Below, piece by piece: positions 46,145 to 56,607 of a stretch of 64,000 bases of DNA. Source of the DNA: Hirundichthys speculiger (Eukaryota; Chordata; Actinopteri; Beloniformes; Exocoetidae); the NCBI GenBank assembly GCA_018398805.1, contig JAGFBZ010000699.1:289619-353618 (forward strand), in the 5' to 3' direction. The notes beneath the pieces were generated by a model that was not told the origin of the DNA, did no database searches, and saw only the letters and a program-made list of their open reading frames with translations. Numbering within the stretch: position 1 is the stretch's first letter; each line of letters opens with the position of its first letter. A program made the position numbers and the translations under genes.

Positions 46145-46728
46145 TCTTTCCAGGGGGCTAGCTTAGGCTAGCTTATCCAGCTAGTCTTGGTTAGCCTTCT
46201 TTCCAGGGGGCTAGCTTAGGCTAGCTTATCCAGCTAGTCTTGGTTAGCCTTCTTTCCAGGGGGCTAGCTTAGGCTAGCTTATCCAGCTAGTCTTGGTTAG
46301 CCTTCTTTCCAGGGGGATATCTTAGGCTAGCTTATCCAGCTAGTCTTGGTTAGCCTTTCCTTCCAGGGGGCTAGCTTAGGCTAGCTTATCCAGGTAGTCT
46401 TGGTTAGCCTTCTTTCCAGGGGGCTAGCTTAGGCTATCTTATCCAGCTAGTCTTGGTTAGCCTTCTTTCCAGGGGGCTAGCTTAGGCTAGCTTATCCAGC
46501 TAGTCTTGATTAGCCTTCTTTCAGGGGCTAGCTTAGCTAGCTTATCCAGGTCTTGGTTAGCCTTCTTTCAAGGGGGCTAGCTTAGGCTAGCTTATCCAGG
46601 TAGTTTTGGTTAGCTTCTCTTTCCAGGGGGCTAGCTTAGGCTAGTTTATCCAGCTAGTCTTGGTTAGCCTTCTTTCCAGGGGGCTAGCTTAGGCTAGCTT
46701 ATCCAGCTAGTCTTGGTTAGCCTTCTTG
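46145..46728. repeat. 53-bp minisatellite inside the hAT element, about 11 copies
   Basis: Same unit as 1-535. Units here carry more substitutions and short deletions (for example GGGGGATATC at about 46314 and shortened units near 46520-46555). Confidence 0.95.
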
Positions 46729-46908
46729 TGTGAGCTTTTCAAATGGACTTTCAGATTCGTGGGTTTTTTTCTCCTTCAGAAGTATTCCACACATTGTATC
46801 ACCTGCTTCTACAACAAGGCACTTATTTTTATCGTTAACACAGTCATAGTCAAAGAAATCCCAAATAGGACTGAGACGCTTTCTCCCAACTTTTGACGCA
46901 GCCATCAC
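46717..46908 (-). pseudogene. BED-zinc-finger-like fragment, second copy
   Basis: 63 codons identical to the copy at 526-717 except for K in place of I in the VNDKNKCL stretch. The near-absence of change suggests recent duplication. Confidence 0.5.
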
Positions 46909-47313
46909 TGCTGATCACTTTTTTTTTTTGCGGTTGTTGTTGTACGGCGGAGCGAAGTTAATAGATTTCAAACGTTTATGAGAAAAAAAATTACAAACAC
47001 GAAAACGAAGGACGTTCTTGACATTATTATAGTTAATTTTAGTTGGTTTTATAAACACATAGTACAGTTTCAGTTAGTTATCGTTTTTTTTTTTAAACTC
47101 TTGTTTTTATTTTATTTCAGTTAACGAAAATGTTTTTTCAATTCTAGTTTTCGTTATTTCGTTCGTTTTCGTTAACAATAATAACCTTAGTTGCAACTTG
47201 CGTTTAGAGTGTTGTGAGTGCTGCGGTGACGGGGGGGAGGGGAAGAGCGAGAACATGTGGATCAAGACCCACAGAAACCCACCAACAGAACCACTGGACC
47301 CCATGCTGTAGGG

Positions 47314-48913
47314 CGGGGCTATTCAATGGGCGGCCCTTGGGCCGCATGCGGCCCCTACAGCGCCCTCTTGTGGCCCAACTGATACTACATACTGAAAAGC
47401 AAAACGTTCAAATCACGCAATTTTCTTTTTGTCGTTGCTTTTCCTCACATTTAGGGGAAGAAAACATCTGAAATATCTTTATCTGGTGGCTAACTGCACG
47501 GTTCTTAAAGAGACAGGCACCTATTTTAGGCTACCACACAGTGTAGCCGAGCCTGCTAGCCCAATCTGAATTTACACACCTAATGTAAAACATTAAAGGT
47601 TTTATCAAATGATATGATATGCTTTTAATTTATTCAGATTAATAATTCTTCACATACATAGACTGCTGTCAGTCAAAAAATATTAGATATTTATAATGTA
47701 CGTCGAAAACATGTGGCCTAGATTAGGTCCTAAGTAGGGCTGGGCAAGTTAACGCATTAAATATCACATTTACTCATTAATTTATTAACGCCGACATTTA
47801 TTTTATCACGCGTTAACGAATGTTGCTCACATGCTTTTATTTTGAAAAGTCTTACTGGCTGCTGCGGAACTGGAAAACAGTAAACATAAGGAAAAGCTAA
47901 AACAGACATGGAGAACGGTAAAAATCCGTTAACTTTACAGTTCAGGTAGCAACTCAGGTAGAAATATTAACAATTCTGTCTGGAAAAAAAATTCTGGACT
48001 GCAACAAAACGTTTGTGGTCATTCCTCCATGTTCCATCAGATCTGCTCCATGTGTTCACTGTCCTGCTGTTCTCTAGCTGGTTACTGCAGTGCAGCTCCA
48101 TCTAGTGGCTCAGATGTGTAATGACAACAGAAAGTCCAGTCCTCCATTATAAAACTAATTCAGACCTGTGGCCCGTTTTTTCATTTAGTATTTTTGATCC
48201 AAGTCTAAAATTGAAATATAAAAAAAAAATTAAATTTTTTTTGAAAAAAATGAAATGAAAAAAAAAAAAAAGAAAAATGTAATAAAATTTCACTTTTTAA
48301 TTTTTAAAAATTTTTGATTGACAATTGAAAATGGAAAGAATGAATGATACACGGATTGATAAAGTTACTGAACTTTAACATGGACATTTTCATTTTAAAG
48401 TTCTCCCAGACGGAGGATTCAACAGAAACAAGGTTATTTGTAACAACTGACAAGTTGAACTCCCCGTTAAAAGTTTCTGCTGTTACCTCAGAAATTACCT
48501 GTTTTAATGTTCTGATTGTGCTGAGACACAGTCATTTTGTTGGATTTTGTTTGTAGACTTTTTTTAATTTTTCATAAAAACAAGATGACATTAATGCCCT
48601 GGCAGTGGCAATAAGCTTTATTTTATTTTACATTAAGATGAGATTTACACTAAATATGTGTTACTGACAAGTGCTGATGTTAAAAGTGTTTGAACAACAA
48701 ATGTTATGACACTTTAGTTCATATGGCAGCAGAACATTTAAATAAAAGTGACCTTTACACTACTTTTGAATTCAGTATTTGATTTCACGTATACAATGCG
48801 ATTAATCGTGATTAATCAGGCAACTAATCTCTATTAAAAATTTTAATTGTTGCTCAGCCCTAGCCCTTAGTTTTGAAATCTGGCCCAAATAAATTTCTAA
48901 TTGAAAAGCTCTG
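47314..48913 (+). mobile_element. hAT element (CRGGGCTATTCAAT ends), split by another hAT MITE
   Basis: Flanked by CTGTAGGG at 47306-47313 and 48914-48921, perfect. Ends are CGGGGCTATTCAATGGG and the complement of CAGAGCTTTTCAATTAG. Only the two outer parts belong to it; 47735-48862 is inserted. Confidence 0.92.
47735..48862 (+). mobile_element. hAT MITE, TAGGGCTGGGCAAGTTAAC family, nested
   Basis: Ends are TAGGGCTGGGCAAGTTAACG and TTGTTGCTCAGCCCTA. Flanks GTCCTAAG and GCCCTTAG match 6 of 8. Subterminal TTAACGC and GATTAATCGTGATTAATC repeats. Inverted sister at 21770-22760. Confidence 0.88.
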
Positions 48914-48921
48914 CTGTAGGG

Positions 48922-49350
48922 GTTCTTTTTTGTTTGTTTGTTTTATTCTGTCACGTCTGCAGTTATGCTCCTGAAGAACGACTGTCCACACAATTCAATT
49001 CAGCTCAGTTCCCTTCAGCTGTGTAATACTTTATTAATCCCCCAGGGAAAATTGTTGCAGTGAAAAACAAAAAAGAGAGTGAATAAAATAACGACAACAA
49101 ACAGACATATATTCAATTAAAATGTCCAGCAATCGTTGTTTTGGAGCTGATGCAACATTCTTGAGAACGGCGAGAGCAGTTTTCTTCCGTCATAAACCAC
49201 TGAGTGGTTGTGAATCTGCAGCTAAAACATTTGAAACGGCGTCCGCGGGTTGTATTTCACTTCCTGTCGTTGAGGAGAGCTAACGAGCTAACGAGCTAAG
49301 GATCTCGTGGCGTCTTAAGCTCCATCTCACTGCGTCTACTTCGATTTCAG
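48922..49350. other. dcaf6 intron 5, last part
   Basis: A dispersed-repeat scrap (ACTTTATTAATCCCCCAGGG) at about 49028. The exon 6 acceptor TCGATTTCAG closes the stretch. Confidence 0.5.
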
Positions 49351-49486
49351 GACATCCTGATCAACTGTCGAAGAGCGGCCACCTCCATATCCATCTCTCC
49401 CCTGGTGCCGTACTACCTGGCCGTCGGCTGCTCCGACAGCTCGGTGCGGATCTACGACAGACGCATGCTGGGAACCAGGGCCACAG
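49351..49486 (+). CDS. dcaf6: dcaf6 coding exon 6
   Basis: It encodes [20 protein letters not shown], then [20 protein letters not shown] and GTRAT, plus one base of a Gly codon before donor GTAAAC. This is WD40 blade 4: the SDSSVRIYD signature provides the Asp turn and Y-D dipeptide. The intron is phase 1. It matches mammalian DCAF6 except around S-I-S-I-S-P-L-V (VAICPPI in mammals). Confidence 0.96.
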
Positions 49487-49559
49487 GTAAACTGTTCCCA
49501 CAGGTAAACTGTTCCTCTGTGTGTCGGTTTAAAGTGGATTCAGTCTCCTGAGTCATGAC

Positions 49560-50628
49560 TAGGGCTGTAGCGATACACTAATCTCACGATACGATACGAT
49601 ACATCTGGATCACGATACGATATTATATCGATATTTTTCTAACAATACATTTACATCATTTTCTGAAAGATTTTAACAGGACAAAGTGATTTTGGTGACA
49701 TCTTGTGAGTGTTCCAATTTGTTTGAATTAACTGAACTGAAAGGTAGGTGACTGCAGACAGAGAGGAGAGAAAGGAGGCCTCTGATTGGTCAATTCTACA
49801 TCCACGTCATCGAAGAAATGAGGAAGTACCCACATCTGTACGATTCTGGTTCTCCACGCTACAAAGACAGCACATATTCTAGTAATTCATGGAGGGAGAT
49901 AGCGATAAATGTGGGTCTGGATACGGCCGAGACGGTGAGGAAGTGGAAAAACGCAAGAGATAAGTTTAGTAAGTTTAGCTAGTTCGTGATTGTCCCTCTC
50001 CGTTGTGGCGTTGAAAAACAGCGCAGACGCGCTTCAACATTAACATATATCAAAAATACCTGCGGCATACCGGGGACAAGATAACTGCGAGAGTAAACAC
50101 AGCCCTTAAAGCCGGCGTTTTCCACCACTGAATACGGTCTCAAATCCTGACTAATACAGTTTGGCTAGCTCTCAGTTAGCATTAGCTTGTCCGGTTGGTG
50201 ACGTTTCAGGTGGGCTCGCCTTACAGGTTGGTGGTATTTCCAGAGTACTTCACGTTTGAGTGACACAGCTTGCAAACCGCCATACTTTTGTCTAAATCTT
50301 CGCTTTCTTTTTTCTTTTTAAACCCGAACTGCTCCCACACATCTACTTTTAAGCTAGCAGGCGCTGCGTTTATCCTCGCCGCCATCCTCCTGACTGGCTC
50401 AGCTCTAGCTGGAGGAGAAAGAAGCTTCTGGATAACCTGTTAGAAATGCTCTACAGCGACACTAGTGGCTGGAGGACTAAATGGCACTTTGCAGGAAGAG
50501 CACCCGTGCGAGACACGAGGGTTTTGAAGGGAGCTTAGAATATCGATACCCGCGGCTGAAATATCGATACTCTCTGGGAAATAAAATATCGATATTTATC
50601 GCCGAATCGATAAAATCGCCCAGCCCTA
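49560..50628 (+). mobile_element. hAT-flanked element carrying a MADF-domain remnant
   Basis: Flanked by GTCATGAC and GTCACGAC (7 of 8). Ends are TAGGGCTGTAGCGATAC and the complement of TAGGGCTGGGCGATTTTATC. Inverted sister of 29764-30869, but this copy keeps coding DNA. Confidence 0.9.
49788..49982 (+). pseudogene. MADF-like domain fragment
   Basis: The frame reads FYIHVIEEMRKYPHLYDSGS, then RYKDSTYSSNSWREIAINVG, then VRKWKNARDKFSKF and a stop. The pattern (YPxLYD, YKD, W-x-x-IA, C/R-x-x-W-K-x-x-RDxF) fits the MADF DNA-binding domain, common in the accessory proteins of DNA transposons. There is no start codon in a good place, so it is an internal exon fragment or relic. Confidence 0.7.
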
Positions 50629-51347
50629 GTCACGACGGCATTAAGTGCTCAAGCAGCCAGTGGGGGTGGAGACTTGAGAGGTTTCTTCGTCCTGCTGGGC
50701 CAGTCTAATGTTGGATGTATTTTTTTTTTTTTTCTTCTTTCAAATTTATCCTGAGCTTTCCTTTTAATCTTTCCATTAAAAACAAAAAACAAAAAAAAAA
50801 CACGCAACAACAAATTATCTTTTACTCAGGAGACCATAAAGACCGTCAGGATGCGGTTACTTGATTTCTGGTTGCTTTGACTGATGGAGCTGTTGGGATT
50901 AAAATTATCTGAGGACTGTTTAATTGTTAAAACTAAACTTTATAAAATGTAGGAATGCAGTCTTCTTTTATGACCGTGAGTTCTTCAGCTTTAGGTTTTA
51001 TGACTTAAATTACTGTAACATCCTCCCCGACCCCCCCCCAACAGTCTGTGACAGCATAGATAAAAACATTTAAGGGGACATCTTATTTCCTGGACAAACA
51101 CAACCACAGGTGTCTGGACCATCTGGACTCGAAGACAACGGAGAAGAACCAAGGATCCGTCTCTGCTGGATCTTTTAGGAACTGGGGACAATTTGAGATC
51201 GTGGTGCATTTGTATTTCATGATTCTATTAAACTCTTTAACTGACCTTTGTTTCTAGTCTCGTCAGCGGCACCAGATAAAAGAACACGGAGAATAACTTT
51301 CAGAGCGAAGCTTCGGGAGACGGATAACACTTTGTTTTCGTTCCCAG
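50629..51347. other. dcaf6 intron 6, second part
   Basis: No additional exon. The open frame starting at 51248 is exon 7 plus intron read-through. Confidence 0.6.
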
Positions 51348-51559
51348 GTAACTACATGGGTCGGGGAACGACGGGGATGTGCGTCCGGTTCGTTCCCACC
51401 CACCTGTCCAACAAGTCGTGCAGGGTGACGTCTCTGTGCTACAGCGAGGACGGCCAGGAGGTGCTGGTCAGCTACTCCTCCGATTACATCTACCTGTTTG
51501 ATCCCAAAGACGACCAGGCCCGGGAGCTGAAGGGCCCGTCGGAGGAGAGGAGGGAGGAG
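51348..51559 (+). CDS. dcaf6: dcaf6 coding exon 7
   Basis: Acceptor CGTTCCCAG, donor GTGAGT. It completes Gly, then encodes [60 protein letters not shown] and [12 protein letters not shown]40 blade 5 has the SSDYIYLFD signature. Nearly identical to vertebrate DCAF6. Ends in phase 0. The inverted 35-bp-array element begins about 30 bp after its donor. Confidence 0.96.
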
Positions 51560-51589
51560 GTGAGTTCCCCCGGGGCAAGATAAATGTCA

Positions 51590-51965
51590 AGATAAACTGA
51601 TTAAACTGGTAAACTGGTTATCGGTCTGTGACGTATGAGATCCGAGTGCATCGGTCAACGGAGAACCGGATCGGTAAAAACGCGCTACGAACGGTCCGAT
51701 GTCCCATATTTACGGCCGTGAATCGGTTTTCCTGAGGTCCAGCGACCCAGACCTGCCGTTGTTGTGCCAACGGGCGCGTGAACTCTCACGAGACTCCGGT
51801 GTTGACGTTTTACCTGTAAGAGTCGTGACGTCGGCTACGTACCTGAGCGAGCGGCTAGCAACATGAGCTGCTAGCAACATGAGCTGCTAGCAACATGTCA
51901 GACAACGCAGATGAAATATACAGCGCTTCTCACCACTGGGAAACATGAACGTACGCTCGTCTGCC
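51590..51965 (-). mobile_element. Non-repetitive flank of the 35-bp-array element, right copy
   Basis: Reverse complement of 41366-41670 (shared stretch TATGAGATCCGAGTGCATCG and neighbours). It adds a small ATGAGCTGCTAGCAAC duplication at about 51862-51898. Confidence 0.85.
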
Positions 51966-53400
51966 TCGTCCCCGGCGTGGACATCACTAGGTCCTGCTAC
52001 TAGTCCCCGGCGTGGACATCACTAGGTCCTGCTACTAGTCCCCGGCGTGGACATCACTAGGTCCTGCTACTAGTCCCCGGCGTGGACATCACTAGGTCCT
52101 GCTACTAGTCCCCGGCGTGGACATCACTAGGTCCTGCTACTAGTCCCCGGCGTGGACATCACTAGGTCCTGCTACTAGTCCCCGGCGTGGACATCACTAG
52201 GTCCTGCTACTAGTCCACGGCGTGGACATCACTAGGTCCTGCTTCTAGTCCCCAGCGTGGACATCACTAGGTCCTGCTACTAGTCCCGGCGTGGACATCA
52301 CTAGGTCCTGCTACTAGTCCCCGGCGTGGACATCACTAGGTCCTGCTACTAGTCCCCGGCGTGGACATCACTAGGTCCTGCTACTAGTCCCCGGCGTGGA
52401 CATCACCAGGTCCTGCTACTAGGTCCCCGGCGTGGACATCACTAGGTCCTGCTACTGGTCCCCGGCGTGGACTCACTAGGTCCTGCTACTAGTCCCCGGC
52501 GTGGACATCACTAGGTCCTGCTACTAGTCCCCGGCGTGGACATCACTAGGTCCTGCTACTAGTCCCCGGCGTGGACATCACTAGGTCCTGCTACTAGTCC
52601 CCGGCGTGGTTATCACTAGGTCCTGCTACTAGTCCCCGGCGTGGACATCACTAGGTCCTGCTACTAGTCCACGGCGTGGACATCACTAGGTCCTGCTTCT
52701 AGTCCCCGGCGTGGACATCACTAGGTCCTGCTTCTAGTCCCCGGCGTGGACATCACTAGGTCCTGCTACTAGTCCCCGGCGTGGACATCACTAGGTCCTG
52801 CTACTAGTCCCCGGCGTGGACATCACTAGGTCCTGCTACTAGTCCCGGCGTGGACATCACTAGGTCCTGCTACTAGTCCCCGGCGTGGACATCACTAGGT
52901 CCTGCTACTAGTCCACGGCGTGGACATCACTAGGTCCTGCTACTAGTCCACGGCGTGGACGTCACTAGGTCCTGCTACTAGTCCACGGCGTGGACATCAC
53001 TAGGTCCTGCTACTAGTCCCCGGCGTGGACATCACTAGGTCCTGCTACTAGTCCACGGCGTGGACTCACTAGTCTGCTACTAGTCCACGGCGTGGACGTC
53101 ACTAGGTCCTGCTACTAGTCCACGGCGTGGACATCACTAGGTCCTGCTACTAGTCCCCGGCGTGGACATCACTAGGTCCTGCTTCTAGTCCTCGGCGTGG
53201 ACATCACTAGGTCCTGCTACTAGTCCCCGGCGTGGACATCACTAGGTCCTGCTTCTAGTCCCCGGCGTGGACATCACTAGGTCCTGCTACTAGTCCCCGG
53301 CGTGGACATCACTAGGTCCTGCTACTAGTCCCCGGCGTGGACATCACTAGGTCCTGCTACTAGTCCCCGGCGTGGACATCACTAGGTCCTGCTTCTCGTC
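51966..53400 (-). repeat. 35-bp minisatellite, about 41 copies, right (inverted) partner
   Basis: The unit is GGACATCACTAGGTCCTGCT then ACTAGTCCCCGGCGT, the reverse complement of the 39626-41365 unit. It is more regular than the left array; a CCACGGCGT variant is clustered at about 52910-53110. Confidence 0.97.
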
Positions 53401-53789
53401 TCGATTAGCAACGTAACCTCCAAGTCCACATGAATGAAGAACGTTAATAATGGATCAATCTGACCTGACTGGTTCTGGACAGGATTTACTGACTGTCCAA
53501 GTGTCATTTAAAGGGCAGATTTCTGAAGAGCTCAGTTTGCTTATTAGGTCAATTATATGAAAATTTAATTAAAAAATTAAAAAAAAATGTCCCGACTTCG
53601 ACACCCCCCCCCCCCCAAAAAAAGAAAACTCCTCAGATCTACACGATTCATGTAGGTCTCCCTTTTTGACTTCAAAACGGCAAATTTTGCCGAAAGGTGA
53701 GGGATTTTCATGCCTGAAGTATTAGTTATTCAGGTTTAGAGCTTTTTTTGATAAAAAAAAAAAAAAAATTAAGAAAAGCTAATGTTCAG
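53401..53789. other. dcaf6 intron 7, no gene seen
   Basis: Includes a C run at about 53605-53617 and A runs; no exon. Confidence 0.5.
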
Positions 53790-54213
53790 AGTTACAGGCA
53801 TCAAAACGACATGTTGAATTTAACATGCTATTTTCTATAACTGCTTCCTAAAGTTTTGGATCCATGTATCTTGTTGTCAGTGATGTTTTACTGTTGAAGT
53901 TCACCAGTGACTGAATCAGTAGTTATTCTGAATTTTTGCCTTTAATAGGCAACTTAATTGTTTCATAACAACTACTTTTATTTTTGATATCTAACCTCAG
54001 CCTTATGCTCAGTGTATTCTCACATTAGCAGGAATAATTAAACTTTGGGCCATTTTTATCTTTTATTTTCTGTTGAGGGAGAGTTTTACAAACCTGTGAA
54101 GTGAGGCACCAGATTATGTAATGTCAATTATCCCCCCAGGTATATTGTAAAGGCTTAAGTTAATGTCTGAATTTATGTTCAGTAGGCCTGGTGGACTGTC
54201 TCTTTGACATTAA

Positions 54214-55039
54214 AGGAGCCGTATGTAAGAGATCTAATAAAACGAATCATAAAATGACCCCGATATGTCAACAGACATTTAAAAATCATGTTCATTTCAA
54301 ATACTTATGTCACTGACAACAGCAGTCAAGCCAGGATATTCCCGTTTAAAAAGAGGAGTTGCAGCCCTCAACTGATGTTGATGTTGTCATTTTTTTGTTT
54401 TGGCTGAAGCGCCCACCCTCCACCTATCTCCCAATCACGTTCAGTAGTGTTTCGGCATCCGGGTTGCCAGTTCGGCTCTAATTATCGCAGCAGCCGCTAC
54501 GAATGTGTTGGATGAAAAAATGTCTAGCTTTCCAAAACCTAAAAGACCTCGTTATGAATCCGAGTTACGTCGTGTTAAGGTCCGAAATAAAACAAGGATT
54601 TGTATAGGAGATGCTTTTGATAGATGGAGACGGCTGAAAGCGGAGAAGAATTTGAAGACAGACGCCAACGTTGCTGATTTTCTCCTGGACAGGTAAGATT
54701 CATAGCTAAATGTTTGGCTAACGCTAATTTACTTGGACAAGGTAACAGTGGTACCTCTACTTACGAACGCCTCTACATACGAAACTTTCAGGTTACGAAA
54801 CGCCTCATGGGAAATATTTCCTCTAGTTACGAAAGATCAAAGAAAGAAAAGATCTTTCATAAAGCATTAAATATAATTAACAGAAAATAAACTTACTATG
54901 TAGGACTACGTTCCTGCTGCATTCTGTAGCCGACCTGGCAACCTCTGGTCGGGGAGGAGGGGGAGGGTACACGCCGCTCAACAGTATTTTGAAAGTGACT
55001 GCAGTACCAGTTTTGGCCATAATCTTACAAACGGCTCCT
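54214..55039 (+). mobile_element. TTAA-duplicating DNA transposon with a short coding exon
   Basis: Inverted ends AGGAGCCGTATGTAAGA and TCTTACAAACGGCTCCT are flanked by TTAA on both sides (54210-54213, 55040-55043). The sister host element shows the empty site. TTAA duplication occurs in the piggyBac and Kolobok superfamilies; the ends do not begin with CCC as piggyBac ends usually do, so Kolobok-like is the better guess. It carries the frame at 54505 and a scrap of the mariner-like family at about 54750-54835. Confidence 0.85.
54505..54696 (+). CDS. Possible transposon exon, basic 58-63-residue protein start
   Basis: Two Met codons (54505 and 54520); the second starts MSSFPKPKRPRYESELRRVK, followed by KTRICIGDAFDRWRRLKAEK and LKTDANVADFLLDR. 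The final AGG overlaps an AG/GTAAGA splice donor. The composition (basic KRPR start, then an amphipathic RW/LK helix) and the clean donor suggest a first exon of a gene mobilised with the TTAA element. I have an impression of similar sequences widely dispersed in fish but cannot name the family. No second exon was found before 55039. Confidence 0.45.
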   Translation: MLDEKMSSFPKPKRPRYESELRRVKVRNKTRICIGDAFDRWRRLKAEKNLKTDANVADFLLDR

Positions 55040-55205
55040 TTAAATAAACAAAAGAATACTATTTTGAAATTAAATTCGTGTTTCTCTTTTTCTTCTCAGT
55101 AATGAAGCAAAATGAGTAGTTGAGGTTAAAATGTTAATTTTTATTGAATCGAACTGAACCGTATCGAATCGTTTACTATTTTTTATTAATCGTCCCTGAA
55201 TCCTA

Positions 55206-56440
<1,235 letters not shown>

Positions 56441-56607
56441 ATAATTACCCATTACCTGGAAAACTAATAATTCCATGCGCTTATATTCTGACATATACAT
56501 TTTTAGTACTTGAACTACAGAGACGACTATATAAACAGATGTAGGCAGCAACACTGAGGTGGTCAGAGGATCAGACTGGAGGTTAGCATGTTAGTTGATA
56601 TCCCGGA

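Larger units (their letters stand above)
45732..47189. mobile_element. Complete hAT element with internal 53-bp array, perfect TSD
   Basis: Flanked by GTTGCAAC at 45724-45731 and 47190-47197. Ends are CAGGGTTATAATAG and the complement of TAAGGTTATTATTG. Subterminal regions are strings of AGTTTTAGTTTT-like repeats. The interior is a 53-bp array plus a BED-like fragment; no transposase catalytic core. Sister of 1-997. Confidence 0.95.
53790..55205 (-). mobile_element. Dispersed element (GATTCGATTC-rich end), second copy, split by a TTAA element
   Basis: Reverse complement of the element at 36134-37460, in two blocks separated by the insertion at 54214-55039. Class undetermined. Confidence 0.78.
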
